A DNA stretch of 64,000 nt from Fredinandcohnia humi (GCF_001439915.1 NZ_LMBW01000002.1:561748-625747); one strand, 5' to 3'. Numbered from the stretch's first letter, positions 8,176-17,968 are shown. Notes: generated from the letters alone by a model not told the origin. Numbers and translations are program-made.

Positions 8176-9726
8176 CTATAGTGGAATATTTCCATGCTTC
8201 TTTTTAGGGCGTGTTTCCTTTTTATTTCGAAGCATTTCTAAAGCCTGAATGATCTTAATTCGCGTTTCACGTGGATCGATGACATCATCTACCATTCCTT
8301 GGCTGGCTGCAATATATGGATTAGCAAACTTTTCACGGTACTCTTCAATCTTCCCGGCACGAGTTTTTTCCGGATCTTCACTTTCATTAATTTCACGGGC
8401 AAAAATGATATTGGCTGCGCCTTGTGGACCCATTACCGCAATTTCGGCATTTGGCCATGCAAAGACTAAATCGGCACCAATTGATTTACTATTTAATGCT
8501 ACATATGCGCCACCATATGCTTTTCTTAAAATGACAGTTAACTTAGGTACTGTTGCTTCAGAGTACGCATATAGAATTTTTGCTCCATGGCGGATAATCC
8601 CTCCATGCTCTTGTTTTACCCCTGGGAAGAAGCCTGTAACATCCTCAAATGTAAGAAGCGGGATATTAAAGGAGTCGCAAAAACGAATGAATCTTGATGC
8701 TTTATCAGATGAATCAATATCAAGCCCGCCAGCCATATATTTCGGCTGATTACATACCAAACCGACAACCTCACCTTTTACCCTCGCAAAACCAACAACA
8801 ATATTTTTTGCAAAATCTTTATGAACCTCCATGAACGATTTTTCGTCAACCACTTGTTCGATTACTTTGCGAACATCATATGGCCGAACCGCATCAAATG
8901 GAATACTATCTGTTAAATCAGGTCGATAGTCATCATCTTCTTTTACAGGTAGAATTGGTGTTTTTTCTTCATTATTTTGAGGTAGATAGCTCACTAAGGC
9001 TCTTACCTGTTGTAGAACCTCCTCTTCGGTTTTCCCTGAAAAATGTGCGTTCCCGCTGATTGAATTATGTACGTTTGCACCGCCTAAATCCTCGGAGCTA
9101 ATTTTTTCACCTGTTACGGTTTCAATGACTTTCGGTCCTGTAATAAACATCTGAGACGTCTTTTCCACCATAAAGACAAAATCGGTAATCGCAGGAGAAT
9201 ACACCGCCCCGCCGGCACATGGCCCCATGATTACGGAGATTTGCGGAATGACCCCTGAATAAATCGCATTTCGATAAAAAATATGGCCATAGCCATCAAG
9301 GGAGACGACCCCCTCTTGAATTCTTGCACCACCCGAATCATTTAAGCCAATAAATGGTGCACCATTTTTAGCTGCCAAGTCCATCACATTCGCGATCTTT
9401 TTCGCATGCATTTCTCCAAGCGCTCCGCCAAACACTGTAAAATCCTGAGAAAATAAATAGACCGGTCTGCCATTGATTTTGCCATATCCAGTAACTACTC
9501 CGTCTCCAGGACCTTTTTTATCAGCTAAGCCAAAATCAATACTGCGATGCTCAATGAATGGATTTAACTCGACAAAGGTTCCTTTATCTAGTAATAAATC
9601 AATTCGCTCTCTAGCAGTTAATTTTCCCTTTTCATGCTGTTTATCAATTTTTTCGTCACCGCCGCCTAATTCTACCTCACGACGACGATCATAAAGTTCG
9701 TTAATTTTTTCATAGATATCTACCAT
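8176..9726 (-). CDS. mmdA: Acyl-CoA carboxylase carboxyltransferase subunit (propionyl-CoA / methylmalonyl-CoA type)
   Basis: 516 residues. Two crotonase-like carboxyltransferase halves are visible, with Asp-Ser-Gly-Gly-Ala-Arg-Ile-Gln-Glu-Gly (about residue 130) and Gly-Pro-Cys-Ala-Gly-Gly-Ala-Val-Tyr-Ser (about 168) in the first and Arg-Lys-Ala-Tyr-Gly-Gly-Ala-Tyr in the second. The family moves a carboxyl group between biotin and propionyl-CoA. Its coupling to mce (start overlaps the mce stop as TAATG) points to the propionyl-to-succinyl-CoA route. No biotin carboxylase or biotin carrier gene is adjacent, so it could act as a carboxylase with subunits encoded elsewhere or as a decarboxylase component. 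Confidence 0.92.
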   Translation of the reverse strand: MVDIYEKINELYDRRREVELGGGDEKIDKQHEKGKLTARERIDLLLDKGTFVELNPFIEHRSIDFGLADKKGPGDGVVTGYGKINGRPVYLFSQDFTVFGGALGEMHAKKIANVMDLAAKNGAPFIGLNDSGGARIQEGVVSLDGYGHIFYRNAIYSGVIPQISVIMGPCAGGAVYSPAITDFVFMVEKTSQMFITGPKVIETVTGEKISSEDLGGANVHNSISGNAHFSGKTEEEVLQQVRALVSYLPQNNEEKTPILPVKEDDDYRPDLTDSIPFDAVRPYDVRKVIEQVVDEKSFMEVHKDFAKNIVVGFARVKGEVVGLVCNQPKYMAGGLDIDSSDKASRFIRFCDSFNIPLLTFEDVTGFFPGVKQEHGGIIRHGAKILYAYSEATVPKLTVILRKAYGGAYVALNSKSIGADLVFAWPNAEIAVMGPQGAANIIFAREINESEDPEKTRAGKIEEYREKFANPYIAASQGMVDDVIDPRETRIKIIQALEMLRNKKETRPKKKHGNIPL

Positions 9727-10145
9727 TATTTAGATTCTCCCTCGCTAGGTTTCTCACAAAGTTCATATAGGATACTGCCCGTAGATTTAGGATGCATAAA
9801 GGCTATCTTTGCACCACCTGCACCTGGCTTTGGCTCATCCGCAAGCATTCGAATACCATGTTCTTTTATTTCTTGAATTCGCTCTTCGATGGATGAAACA
9901 CCTAAAGCAATATGATGTATTCCTTCCCCGCGTTTTTCGATAAATTTAGCAATCGGACTTTCGGGTGAGAGAGGCTCCAGTAGCTCGAGTTTGGATTCAC
10001 CGATTTTAATGAAGGCAACCCTCACTTTCTCCGATTCTACTTCTTCAATTCCTTCTACTTGAAGGTTGAGAATATTTGTATAAAAAGGAAGAGAATTTTC
10101 AATTGATGAGACAGCGATTCCTATATGGTCAATTTTTTTAATCAT
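9726..10145 (-). CDS. mce: Methylmalonyl-CoA epimerase
   Basis: 139 residues from the ATG at 10145, which has GAGGAG 7 bp upstream; an upstream in-frame start at 10160 would fall inside a palindrome and lacks a box. Vicinal-oxygen-chelate fold: Ile-Asp-His-Ile-Gly-Ile-Ala-Val at the N-terminus, Gly-Ile-His-His-Ile-Ala near residue 78 and Leu-Tyr-Glu-Leu-Cys near the end supply metal ligands. It interconverts (S)- and (R)-methylmalonyl-CoA between carboxylation and the mutase encoded at 15.8-19.9 kb. First gene of the mce-mmdA pair. Confidence 0.93.
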   Translation of the reverse strand: MIKKIDHIGIAVSSIENSLPFYTNILNLQVEGIEEVESEKVRVAFIKIGESKLELLEPLSPESPIAKFIEKRGEGIHHIALGVSSIEERIQEIKEHGIRMLADEPKPGAGGAKIAFMHPKSTGSILYELCEKPSEGESK

Positions 10146-10159
10146 GTATTCACTCCTCA

Positions 10160-10173
10160 AGCGAGCGCTCGCT
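10160..10173. promoter_or_regulatory. Perfect palindrome upstream of mce, possible TetR/FadR-type operator
   Basis: AGCGAGCGCTCGCT is a perfect 14-bp palindrome placed between a TACAAT hexamer and the mce ribosome binding site. The shape TGA-GCGAGCGC-TCGCT resembles operators of TetR-family fatty-acid regulators such as FadR (TGAATGA...TCATTCA). The palindrome is seen; the regulator is inferred. Confidence 0.5.
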
Positions 10174-10270
10174 CAAAAATTGTATGCGCTTTATATGTGT
10201 ATAAATCTATTTTAGCACGAACTCATCAAAAATTGTGTATTTTCAGGTTTTGTGAAAAATACTTTAGTAG

Positions 10271-10299
10271 TTGTCCAGCCGAGGTTTTCGCGGTAAAAT
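10271..10299 (+). promoter_or_regulatory. Sigma-A type promoter of prli42
   Basis: TTGTCC and TAAAAT are separated by 17 bp. They end 35 bp before the prli42 start codon. Confidence 0.5.
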
Positions 10300-10334
10300 A
10301 TGAGTAAATATGTAAGCGGAAGGGAGTACATGAC

Positions 10335-10427
10335 ATGTCCCGTAAAACTCAAAAGATTGTTGTTTATTTAATGATAGCTGTAATGGTAATTACTACTCTG
10401 TTAGCAGGCGTAGGAATGTGGTTTTAA
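10335..10427 (+). CDS. prli42: Stressosome-associated miniprotein Prli42
   Basis: A 30-codon gene. The product starts Met-Ser-Arg-Lys-Thr-Gln-Lys-Ile-Val-Val-Tyr-Leu-Met and continues as one hydrophobic segment ending Gly-Met-Trp-Phe. This closely resembles the listerial membrane miniprotein Prli42, known to tether the stressosome that activates sigma-B: charged Lys-rich N-terminus, Lys-Ile-Val-Val-Tyr-Leu-Met, then Thr-Thr-Leu-Leu-Ala-Gly. AGGGAG lies 8 bp before the ATG; a slightly earlier ATG at 10330 gives only 13 codons. It has its own promoter and terminator. The stress role is inferred from the family. Confidence 0.85.
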   Translation: MSRKTQKIVVYLMIAVMVITTLLAGVGMWF

Positions 10428-10450
10428 TTCAAAACTTGTTATCAGTCTAA

Positions 10451-10482
10451 AAAGGTGACCTAAAGGTCACCTTTAGCTTTTT
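10451..10482. terminator. Terminator between prli42 and yqjA
   Basis: Ten-base perfect stem AAAGGTGACC / GGTCACCTTT with a 4-base loop, followed by AGCTTTTT on the plus strand. It lies between convergent genes and may serve both. Confidence 0.85.
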
Positions 10483-10485
10483 CAA

Positions 10486-11439
10486 TTATGTCGGCAACCC
10501 TTTGAATAATCTTTTTATGATTAAATATTCTTCCATTTCTTTAATAAATTGAAGAAGGGCAGCTCTTGTTTCAAATTCCTCACGAGTTTCCGGCAATGGC
10601 ATTTCTCTAAACTCTTTACGCATTGCTTCAAGTTTCTGCAAAAATACAAATGCTGTGTTACCGGGATGAATGGATTGGCTGACCTCCATAATAAAATCGG
10701 CAACCATTTCCCTTTGTTCAACCGACTGAGTAATCGAAGTAATAGTAGGCAACATCCTCTGCAGAATGTCGAATTGCTTTTCCCTCATTTCAAAATACGT
10801 ATAATATAAGGTTTCATCTCGCGTTAGGTTATTTTCAACATCTCTATTTGCAATTCTTTTCGCTTTCTTTAATAAATCTCCAATAGCTGTTATCTCTCGA
10901 CCATCCCATATACTTTCACCTGTTCGAAGATAGTGAACCATTTCGTTTAATATATTTCCAAACATGGTTTCAATTTCTTGTCGGTATGCCCTAAGTTGCT
11001 TATCAACACTCGGCATATACAGATTAACGAGTAGCGCAACACCAATACCAATAATAATTAACCCTAGTTCATTAACAATCAAATCAAGTGTTACATTCCC
11101 CGCTGAAAAGATATGTAAAATAATAACGGTACTTGTTACAATCCCATCTTTCGCTTTTAAAGCAACCGCAGTAGGGATAAATAATAGGAGTAACAACCCG
11201 ATTGTTAATGGATGATAGCCAATTCCCTCGAAGAATACAAACGAGAATATGATTCCAACAACACACGCAATAAATCGCTCCCACGAACTCTTTAGCGATT
11301 TTTTTCTTGTTACTTTTATACATAAAATCGTTAGAATCCCAGCTGATGCAAAGCTATCTAGTCCGATTAGTTTTGCGATAGATATGGCAATAGTTGCGCC
11401 TACAGCTGTTTTTAAAGTTCGATAACCTATTTTAAACAT
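10486..11439 (-). CDS. DUF939 / aromatic acid exporter-like membrane protein (YqjA)
   Basis: 317 residues from the ATG at 11439, which has AAAGGAG at 8 bp; an earlier start at 11460 has none. The first ~150 residues are four to five hydrophobic segments. The remaining ~165 are charged and probably helical and cytosolic, the layout of the DUF939 family related to aromatic acid exporters. The substrate is unknown. The gene is isolated between two terminators. Confidence 0.85.
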   Translation of the reverse strand: MFKIGYRTLKTAVGATIAISIAKLIGLDSFASAGILTILCIKVTRKKSLKSSWERFIACVVGIIFSFVFFEGIGYHPLTIGLLLLLFIPTAVALKAKDGIVTSTVIILHIFSAGNVTLDLIVNELGLIIIGIGVALLVNLYMPSVDKQLRAYRQEIETMFGNILNEMVHYLRTGESIWDGREITAIGDLLKKAKRIANRDVENNLTRDETLYYTYFEMREKQFDILQRMLPTITSITQSVEQREMVADFIMEVSQSIHPGNTAFVFLQKLEAMRKEFREMPLPETREEFETRAALLQFIKEMEEYLIIKRLFKGLPT

Positions 11440-11502
11440 AAATCGGCTCCTTTTTAGCAAAAATAAAATACAGATACAATTCTTATTATGGCTAAATCAA
11501 CG

Positions 11503-11532
11503 AAAAAAAGAATGACCACATTGATCATTCTT
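11503..11532 (-). terminator. Terminator of the art operon
   Basis: Stem AAGAATGA / TCATTCTT with a 9-base loop and a TTTTTTT tract on the minus strand, directly after the ATPase gene stop. Confidence 0.85.
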
Positions 11533-12267
11533 TTAAAGGACTTTTTCTAGGAAGTCCTGTGCACGTTTGCTTTTCGGATTTGTGAAAAATTCATTTGGAG
11601 TGGTTTCTTCAACAATTACCCCATCATCCATAAAGAGTACTTTGTCTGCTACTTCACGAGCGAAGCCCATTTCATGAGTCACAATGAGCATTGTCATTCC
11701 GGTATTAGCTAATCCCTTCATAACACTAAGGACCTCTTTTACCATCTCAGGGTCTAGTGCTGAAGTCGGCTCATCAAAAAGCATAATTTCAGGATCCATT
11801 GCCAGCGCCCTTGCAATCGCTACCCTCTGCTTTTGTCCCCCGGAAAGGCGATTAGGATATTCATTTGCCTTTTCTGACAAACCTACCTGCTTTAATAGCT
11901 CCATACCCTTACTTACCGCTTCACTCTTCGTTATCCCTTTTACCTTCATCGGAGCATAAGTGAGATTTTGAAGAACTGTCTTATGTGGAAATAAATAAAA
12001 ATGCTGAAACACCATGCCGATATGCTGACGAACCTTTGTGATATTCGTCTTTACATCTGTGACCTCATCTTCCCCAACCCAAATCTCTCCTTGAGTTGGT
12101 TTTTCAAGTAAATTTAAACATCTTAGAAATGTAGATTTTCCTGAACCAGAAGGACCAATAATGGCAACAACCTCACCTTGTTTAAAGGTGGTCGTAATCC
12201 CCTTTAACACATTAAGCTTGCCAAAAGATTTATGAAGACCTTCTACTTTAATATGATCGTTACTCAC
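11533..12267 (-). CDS. artM: Polar amino acid (arginine-type) ABC transporter ATPase
   Basis: 244 residues from a GTG at 12267 with GAGGAGGT 9 bp upstream; a longer frame to 12321 would run far into the permease gene. Walker A Gly-Pro-Ser-Gly-Ser-Gly-Lys-Ser-Thr, signature Leu-Ser-Gly-Gly-Gln and Walker B Ile-Met-Leu-Phe-Asp-Glu-Pro-Thr are all present. It energises the permease encoded just upstream and overlaps its 3' end by 8 bp. Equivalent to yqiZ (artR) in B. subtilis, a high-affinity arginine transporter. Substrate assignment is by synteny. Confidence 0.92.
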   Translation of the reverse strand: MSNDHIKVEGLHKSFGKLNVLKGITTTFKQGEVVAIIGPSGSGKSTFLRCLNLLEKPTQGEIWVGEDEVTDVKTNITKVRQHIGMVFQHFYLFPHKTVLQNLTYAPMKVKGITKSEAVSKGMELLKQVGLSEKANEYPNRLSGGQKQRVAIARALAMDPEIMLFDEPTSALDPEMVKEVLSVMKGLANTGMTMLIVTHEMGFAREVADKVLFMDDGVIVEETTPNEFFTNPKSKRAQDFLEKVL

Positions 12268-12925
12268 TACGACGCAACCTCCTCTCAAGTCTTCCGCCCA
12301 GGAATGTGAGGATTGTAACAATAATCCAATACACTAGCCCAGCAATTAACAAAGGTTCAAAATAGCGGAATGTATTCGATCCAACAACTTGAGCTCGTCT
12401 CATAATATCCAACAATCCAATTGTACTTACAAGTGCCGATTCCTTCGTTAAGGTAACAAGTTCATTTAATAGTGCAGGTAAAATATTTTTCACTGCCTGT
12501 GGCAGGATAATATCCAACATCATCGGACGGTACGAAATACCAAGTGCTTCCGCTGCTTCTTGTTGGCCTTTATCAACAGCCTGAATTCCTGCTCTAATGA
12601 TTTCAGAAATATACGCACCTGAATTTAATCCGAATGCCAAAACCCCAGCTGCAAATTTATCAATGTCATAGTGAAATAGCTGTGGCACCGCAAAATAGAT
12701 TAAAACTAATTGTAGGATAAGTGGTGTTCCTCTGAATATGGATGTATAAATATTCGCAAACCACTTCAAAAATGAAACCTTGCTTATTTTAAAAACCGCT
12801 AATATTGTCCCAAGAATTAAACCTAAAATTGCCGATACTAGTGCAAAGGATACCGTAATACCGATTCCTTCTAGTATAAACGGAATTGAAGGCACGATTC
12901 GGGAAAAATCAATATCCAAACCCAT
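12260..12925 (-). CDS. artQ: Polar amino acid ABC transporter permease
   Basis: 221 residues with about five hydrophobic segments. The His/Glu/Gln/Arg/opine permease motif Glu-Ala-Ala-Glu-Ala-Leu-Gly at about residues 133-139, which docks on the ATPase, is intact. The middle gene of a three-gene transporter operon, between the binding protein and the ATPase. Confidence 0.92.
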   Translation of the reverse strand: MGLDIDFSRIVPSIPFILEGIGITVSFALVSAILGLILGTILAVFKISKVSFLKWFANIYTSIFRGTPLILQLVLIYFAVPQLFHYDIDKFAAGVLAFGLNSGAYISEIIRAGIQAVDKGQQEAAEALGISYRPMMLDIILPQAVKNILPALLNELVTLTKESALVSTIGLLDIMRRAQVVGSNTFRYFEPLLIAGLVYWIIVTILTFLGGRLERRLRRSE

Positions 12926-12955
12926 GCCTTACACCTCATTTCTACCTAAAAATTT

Positions 12956-13744
12956 TTATTCTGCTTCAATCCATTGTTTTTCTATTTTTTCTAATTCACC
13001 ATTTGCTTTCATTTCTTCTAACACTTTATTGAATTCTTCAGTAAGCTCACTGCCTTTTGCAAATGCAATCGCCATTCCTGGTGAAGCTTCAGTTGGATCA
13101 TCAAAGCCTGCTAGGTCTAATTCTTTAATGAAGCCGACAGCAACTGTTTTATCCAAATATACTGCATCGATTCTTCCTGATTTAAGCTCTTGAATTAACT
13201 CGGGAGCTTTATTTAACGCTGAGATTTCTAGATTTTTTAGTGTTTCTTCTTTAATCTTTTTAGCACCCTGTTCTTGAATGGATCCTAATTGAACACCAAC
13301 TTTTTTACCATCTAAGTTTTCTAAAGTTTTGATATCAGAATCCTTTAATGTAACAAACATTTCACCTGATCTGTGATATTCCTGTGAGAAGTCAACACTC
13401 TTTTTACGGTCCTCATCAGCCGACATACCAGATGCAATAAAATCAATACGTTTCGATTGAAGTGCACTTATTAGACCACCGAAATCCATGTTTTCAATTT
13501 TCAATTCATATCCAAGCTTTTCAGCAATCGCTTTTGATAATTCAATATCAAATCCTATATATTCGCCCGTTTTCTCATCAATTGTTTCAAATGGCGGGAA
13601 ATCAGCAGATGTTCCCATTGTTAATACTTTCTTTGAATCCGTTCCTTCTTTAGATCCTGTTGCATTATCATCGCTTGTCCCACAAGCAGCCAGAAATACA
13701 ACTGATAAAATAGTAATCAATGATGCTAGTAAAAGCTTTTTCAT
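12956..13744 (-). CDS. artP: Polar amino acid ABC transporter substrate-binding lipoprotein
   Basis: 262 residues. A signal peptide ends in the lipobox Leu-Ala-Ala-Cys (Cys21), so the mature protein is lipid-anchored outside the membrane. The motif Phe-Pro-Pro-Phe-Glu near residue 50 and Gly-Phe-Asp-Ile-Glu-Leu near 64 mark the family-3 solute-binding fold that captures arginine or similar residues. First gene of the operon. Confidence 0.92.
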   Translation of the reverse strand: MKKLLLASLITILSVVFLAACGTSDDNATGSKEGTDSKKVLTMGTSADFPPFETIDEKTGEYIGFDIELSKAIAEKLGYELKIENMDFGGLISALQSKRIDFIASGMSADEDRKKSVDFSQEYHRSGEMFVTLKDSDIKTLENLDGKKVGVQLGSIQEQGAKKIKEETLKNLEISALNKAPELIQELKSGRIDAVYLDKTVAVGFIKELDLAGFDDPTEASPGMAIAFAKGSELTEEFNKVLEEMKANGELEKIEKQWIEAE

Positions 13745-14024
13745 TATGTTTTCCCCCTAGACGTTATTTATAATTATTCGATAGAATGTATTTTAACACA
13801 TCTGTATAAATATACAATATGTTTTTCAAAAATAATAATTGATTCATAATTCTATCATTTGCGTTAAGCTTCCCGTTTATACTGCTTACACAGGATTTTA
13901 GAGGGAAAAAATTTGTGTTTCTTTACATACAATATCATGTGTTTAATACTTTACTGATATAAACAATTAAAGTAAAGAAGCAATAAAAGATTCATCATTA
14001 TATGCATAATTTAAAAGTCATCTC
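13745..14024 (-). promoter_or_regulatory. art promoter region
   Basis: About 280 bp with no gene. TTGTAT and TAAAAT (13790-13817, minus strand) are 16 bp apart. A perfect 14-bp palindrome TGTATAAATATACA at 13803-13816 overlaps the -35 and could be an operator. I do not see a convincing arginine-repressor box. Confidence 0.35.
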
Positions 14025-14050
14025 AAAAAAAAGAAGCCTTAAAGGCCTCT
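14025..14050 (-). terminator. Terminator of brxB
   Basis: Stem AGAGGCCTT / AAGGCTTCT (one wobble) followed by TTTTTTTT on the minus strand, overlapping the brxB stop codon. Confidence 0.8.
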
Positions 14051-14487
14051 TATACTTCTTCACAATATTCTTCAAAGGTTTCCTGTAATTTATTGATGAC
14101 ATCCATTGGCTCATGTCCTTCAATGTCGTGACGTTCAATCATTTTAACAATTTTCCCATCCTTCAATAATGCAAAAGATGGAGATGATGGTGGATAACCT
14201 TCAAAATATGATCTTGCTTTTTCTGTTGCTGCTTTATCTTGACCTGCAAATACTGTTACTAATTGGTCTGGACGCTTATCATAATGGATGGAATGTGCTG
14301 CGGCTGGTCTTGCAATTCCGCCAGCACAACCACATACAGAGTTAACCATCACTAAAGTTGTTCCCTTTTTGCCAAGTGCTTCTTCAACCTCTTCGGATGT
14401 TTTTAATTCTTGATAGCCAGCCTCTGAAATTTCCTTTCGAGCTGTTTGTACGATATCATTCATAAATAGATTAAAATCTACTTCCAT
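14050..14487 (-). CDS. brxB: Bacilliredoxin BrxB (YqiW family)
   Basis: 145 residues of the DUF1094/bacilliredoxin family. The active-site Cys-Gly-Cys lies near residue 53, between Val-Asn-Ser-Val and Ala-Gly-Gly. The family removes bacillithiol from mixed disulfides on proteins after oxidative stress. Single gene with its own terminator. The length equals the B. subtilis protein. Confidence 0.93.
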   Translation of the reverse strand: MEVDFNLFMNDIVQTARKEISEAGYQELKTSEEVEEALGKKGTTLVMVNSVCGCAGGIARPAAAHSIHYDKRPDQLVTVFAGQDKAATEKARSYFEGYPPSSPSFALLKDGKIVKMIERHDIEGHEPMDVINKLQETFEEYCEEV

Positions 14488-14575
14488 CTAGTACACTCCT
14501 CCTAATAAATATCTTGCTTATTTTATCATATCAATTTAGAGCATGTTTTTTCAAATTTAAGGTTCGTTAATTTAC

Positions 14576-14600
14576 GTTTAGAAAAGGTAATTTCGGGTAT
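14576..14600 (+). promoter_or_regulatory. Sigma-B type promoter
   Basis: GTTTA and GGGTAT with a 14-bp spacer match the general stress sigma-B consensus (GTTTAA, 12-15 bp, GGGTAT). It points away from brxB towards the 3' end of meaB, where only a short RNA fits. Confidence 0.6.
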
Positions 14601-14606
14601 TCTATT

Positions 14607-14674
14607 AATACATCTAGATCATACCCCTAAACTCCCTAGATGGAAGGAGAGCAAATGCCCTCCTTCTTTTTTTT
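14607..14674 (+). ncRNA. Candidate sigma-B dependent small RNA
   Basis: Expected transcript of about 68 nt. Hairpin 1 pairs CATCTAG (14611) with CTAGATG (14636) and exposes a loop with ACCCCT and ACTCCC, C-rich words that could pair with ribosome binding sites. Hairpin 2 (GAAGGAG...CTCCTTC, 14643-14666) plus eight T residues is an intrinsic terminator. Its tail overlaps the meaB stop region on the other strand. On the minus strand the hairpin has no T tract, so it is not meaB's terminator. A 13-codon ATG frame overlaps the terminator but looks fortuitous. Confidence 0.55.
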
Positions 14675-15776
14675 ATGCTTCAAAAAGTCGAATTAATTCC
14701 TTAACGGCCGATGTTACGTTCAAATCACCCTGCACAACCTTATTTTCGAATGCTGGAAGCTGCGATTTAATGGATGGATGGGTAAAAAAGCTTGTTTCAA
14801 GATAATCCTTTATCATTGCATGAATCCAATCCTTCGTTTGAGCGTTTCGGCGATCTGTGAAAACTCCGGATTCTTTCGTTGTCTCGATAAATCGTAGGAC
14901 AATTTTCCATATTTCTTCCATTCCTTCATGATAGAGTGCGGAAGCTGTATAGGCCTTCGAAGCCCATCCTTTTGTTGCAGGCTGAAGATGGTGAAGAATC
15001 CGATTGTATTCTCCACGAGCAATTTTTGCCCTCTGTCTATTCTCACCATCAGCCTTATTTATCAATAATACATCCGCAAGCTCCATGACCCCTTTTTTCA
15101 TGCCTTGTAATTCGTCCCCCGCACCAGTTAACACAAGCAGAAGGAAAAAATCCACCATACTTCTAACCGCAACTTCACTTTGACCAACACCAATCGTCTC
15201 AACTAGAATGACGTCAAACCCAGCGGCTTCACAAAGTAAAATCGTTTCTCTTGTTTTACGGTTGACCCCACCGAGGGTCCCCCCCGATGGTGATGGACGA
15301 ATAAAAGCATTTCTATTCCGGGCAAGGGCCTCCATCCGTGTTTTATCCCCAAGTATACTACCACCTGTTATCGTGCTGCTCGGGTCAACAGCCAGAACAG
15401 CAACACGATGTCCCTTGTCAGATAAATATGAACCGAAGCTCTCAATGAATGTACTTTTTCCCGCGCCGGGAACGCCTGTAATTCCAATCCTGATGGAGTT
15501 TCCGGTAGATGGTAGAATTTCATTTATCACTGCCTGGGCTTGGTCTTCATGACGTTTTGCGTTACTTTCAACTAAAGTAATGGCTTGTGCAAGAACCGCA
15601 CGATCACCACTTCGTATCCCCTGCACAAACTCTTCGGTTGATCGGCCTTTCTTTTTAACAAATTTACGGGTACTTCCAGAACCGCTATTTGGGACTTTTC
15701 CCTTCACAATTTCGGTTGTAAAACCATCAGAGGCATTTTCTGGCACCCATTCAGGTCTATTTTTTTTATCAGTCAT
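14673..15776 (-). CDS. meaB: Methylmalonyl-CoA mutase-associated GTPase MeaB
   Basis: 367 residues from the ATG at 15776 (GAGG 8 bp upstream), overlapping the end of mutB by 8 bp. G3E-type P-loop GTPase: Gly-Val-Pro-Gly-Ala-Gly-Lys-Ser-Thr near residue 105 and Asn-Lys-Ala-Asp near residue 240. It loads and protects the adenosylcobalamin cofactor of the mutase, as its position after mutAB implies. The N-terminal ~45 residues are lysine-rich and longer than in many homologues. Confidence 0.94.
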   Translation of the reverse strand: MTDKKNRPEWVPENASDGFTTEIVKGKVPNSGSGSTRKFVKKKGRSTEEFVQGIRSGDRAVLAQAITLVESNAKRHEDQAQAVINEILPSTGNSIRIGITGVPGAGKSTFIESFGSYLSDKGHRVAVLAVDPSSTITGGSILGDKTRMEALARNRNAFIRPSPSGGTLGGVNRKTRETILLCEAAGFDVILVETIGVGQSEVAVRSMVDFFLLLVLTGAGDELQGMKKGVMELADVLLINKADGENRQRAKIARGEYNRILHHLQPATKGWASKAYTASALYHEGMEEIWKIVLRFIETTKESGVFTDRRNAQTKDWIHAMIKDYLETSFFTHPSIKSQLPAFENKVVQGDLNVTSAVKELIRLFEA

Positions 15777-17967
15777 TGCCTTCTGCCTCATACCCTAGGC
15801 GGAGATAAATTTCTTCGATTACTTTCCCGGCAGCAACTGGGATTACTGTTCCGGGTCCAAAAATAGCTGCGGCTCCTTGCTCTTTTAAGTATTCATAATC
15901 CTGTGCAGGGATCACTCCGCCAACGATTACAATGATATCTTCACGTCCTAGTTTCCTAAGCTCGCGGGTAAGCTGCGGAAGTAATGTTTTATGACCTGCT
16001 GCGAGTGAACTCATTCCAACCACATGAACATCATTTTCTACTGCTTGAAGGGCAGTTTCTTCCGGCGTTTGAAATAATGGTCCGATATCAACATCAAAGC
16101 CAAGGTCTGCAAAAGCAGTAGCAATTACCTTTGCTCCACGGTCGTGGCCGTCCTGTCCCATTTTGGCAATCAGGATTCTTGGACGTCTTCCTTCATTTTC
16201 TAAAAACTCATCTGTCATATTCGTTACGTTCATAATCTCTTCCTCATTTGAATACTCAGAGCTATAAATTCCGCTAATTGAACGAATGACAGCTTTATGT
16301 CGTGCTGATGCTTTTTCAACTGCATTTGAAATCTCTCCAAGCGTTGCGCGAACCCTTGCCGCATGAATAGCAAGCTCCAACAAATTTTCTTCACCAGTTT
16401 CCACTGCATTCGTAATTGCTGCCAATGCTTCTTCCACTTGTCTGTCATCACGTGAAGCTTTTAATTCACCAAGTCTTTCAATTTGTTTTAGTCGAACAGC
16501 TGTATTGTCAATGTCTAAAATATCAAGCGGATCTTCTTTTTGTAATCGATATTTATTGACACCTATGATCGTTTCTTTACCGGAATCAATTCTTGCCTGA
16601 CGTCTCGCCGCAGCTTCCTCAATTCTCATTTTTGGAAGACCCGTTTCAATTGCTTTCGTCATTCCACCAAGTGCCTCAATTTCCTCAATATGCTTCCAAG
16701 CCCGCTCCATGAGTTCGCTTGTTAAAGTCTCTACATAATAGGAACCACCCCATGGGTCAATCACATTACAAATTCCAGTTTCATCCTGTAAATATAGCTG
16801 CGTATTTCGAGCGATACGAGCAGAAAAATCAGTTGGAAGTGCAATTGCTTCATCCAGTGCATTTGTATGCAAGGACTGGGTATGACCCGATACAGCCGCC
16901 AATGCTTCAATGCATGTTCTTGTCACATTATTATATGGATCTTGCTCAGTTAAACTCCAACCAGAAGTCTGGGAATGTGTCCTTAATGCTAGTGATTTCG
17001 GATTTTTAGGATTGAAGGCTTTCATCATTTGCGCCCAAATGAGTCGAGCCGCTCTCATCTTCGCAACCTCCATAAAATAGTTCATGCCGATTGCCCAGAA
17101 AAATGACAATCTAGGGGCAAAGGAATCAATATCAATTCCCTTCTTGATTCCTGTTCGAACATATTCAAGACCATCTGCTAAGGTATAGGCTAGTTCAAGA
17201 TCTGCCGGTGCACCCGCTTCCTGCATATGATACCCAGAAATACTGATGCTATTGAATTTCGGCATATTTTTAGATGTGTACTCAAAAATATCTGAAATAA
17301 TCCTCATTGAAGTTTCTGGTGGATAAATATATGTATTTCTCACCATATATTCCTTTAAAATATCATTTTGAATCGTTCCCGATAATTTTTCAGGAGCAAC
17401 CCCTTGCTCCTCTGCAGTGACGATATAAAATGCCATAATTGGGAGTACCGCACCATTCATCGTCATCGACACACTCATTTGATCAAGTGGAATCTCATCA
17501 AATAACATCTTCATATCTAAGATTGAATCAATCGCAACCCCAGCTTTTCCTACATCGCCAACAACACGGGGATGGTCCGAATCAAAGCCACGGTGGGTAG
17601 CCAGGTCAAAGGCAACTGAGAGACCCTTTTGCCCCATCGCAAGGTTTCGTCGGTAAAAGGCATTACTCTCCTCTGCTGTGGAAAAACCTGCATATTGGCG
17701 AACGGTCCATGGGCGTTTCACATACATCGTCGGATATGGGCCCCTTAAAAACGGAGGCAAACCTGGCATGTAATCGAGATGAGTCATCTCCTCCAGATCT
17801 TCCTCTGTATATAATGGTTTTACCGCAATCTGTTCGTTTGTTTCAAATAGCAAGTCATCAATCGTATGCTTGATTTCTTCTTCCACTTTTTTACACCATT
17901 TCTCGGGAGAAGATGGTGTATCAGATATTTTTAGCTTTAGTTTGGAAAGGTCTATCCTTTTAGCCAT
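15769..17967 (-). CDS. mutB: Methylmalonyl-CoA mutase, large (catalytic) subunit
   Basis: 732 residues from the ATG at 17967 with a GGGGGTG box. The TIM-barrel substrate domain fills the first ~550 residues. The C-terminal cobalamin domain shows Gly-Gln-Asp-Gly-His-Asp-Arg-Gly, the Asp-x-His-x-x-Gly motif whose His binds cobalt, followed by the GG loop Val-Gly-Gly-Val. It converts (R)-methylmalonyl-CoA to succinyl-CoA. It starts one base after the mutA stop and overlaps meaB, so the three genes form one operon. Confidence 0.96.
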   Translation of the reverse strand: MAKRIDLSKLKLKISDTPSSPEKWCKKVEEEIKHTIDDLLFETNEQIAVKPLYTEEDLEEMTHLDYMPGLPPFLRGPYPTMYVKRPWTVRQYAGFSTAEESNAFYRRNLAMGQKGLSVAFDLATHRGFDSDHPRVVGDVGKAGVAIDSILDMKMLFDEIPLDQMSVSMTMNGAVLPIMAFYIVTAEEQGVAPEKLSGTIQNDILKEYMVRNTYIYPPETSMRIISDIFEYTSKNMPKFNSISISGYHMQEAGAPADLELAYTLADGLEYVRTGIKKGIDIDSFAPRLSFFWAIGMNYFMEVAKMRAARLIWAQMMKAFNPKNPKSLALRTHSQTSGWSLTEQDPYNNVTRTCIEALAAVSGHTQSLHTNALDEAIALPTDFSARIARNTQLYLQDETGICNVIDPWGGSYYVETLTSELMERAWKHIEEIEALGGMTKAIETGLPKMRIEEAAARRQARIDSGKETIIGVNKYRLQKEDPLDILDIDNTAVRLKQIERLGELKASRDDRQVEEALAAITNAVETGEENLLELAIHAARVRATLGEISNAVEKASARHKAVIRSISGIYSSEYSNEEEIMNVTNMTDEFLENEGRRPRILIAKMGQDGHDRGAKVIATAFADLGFDVDIGPLFQTPEETALQAVENDVHVVGMSSLAAGHKTLLPQLTRELRKLGREDIIVIVGGVIPAQDYEYLKEQGAAAIFGPGTVIPVAAGKVIEEIYLRLGYEAEGND

Positions 17968-17968
17968 A

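Noticed and set aside
13745-14024. AhrC operator in front of artPQM
   Set aside because: AT-rich partial matches exist, but none has both arms of an arginine box.
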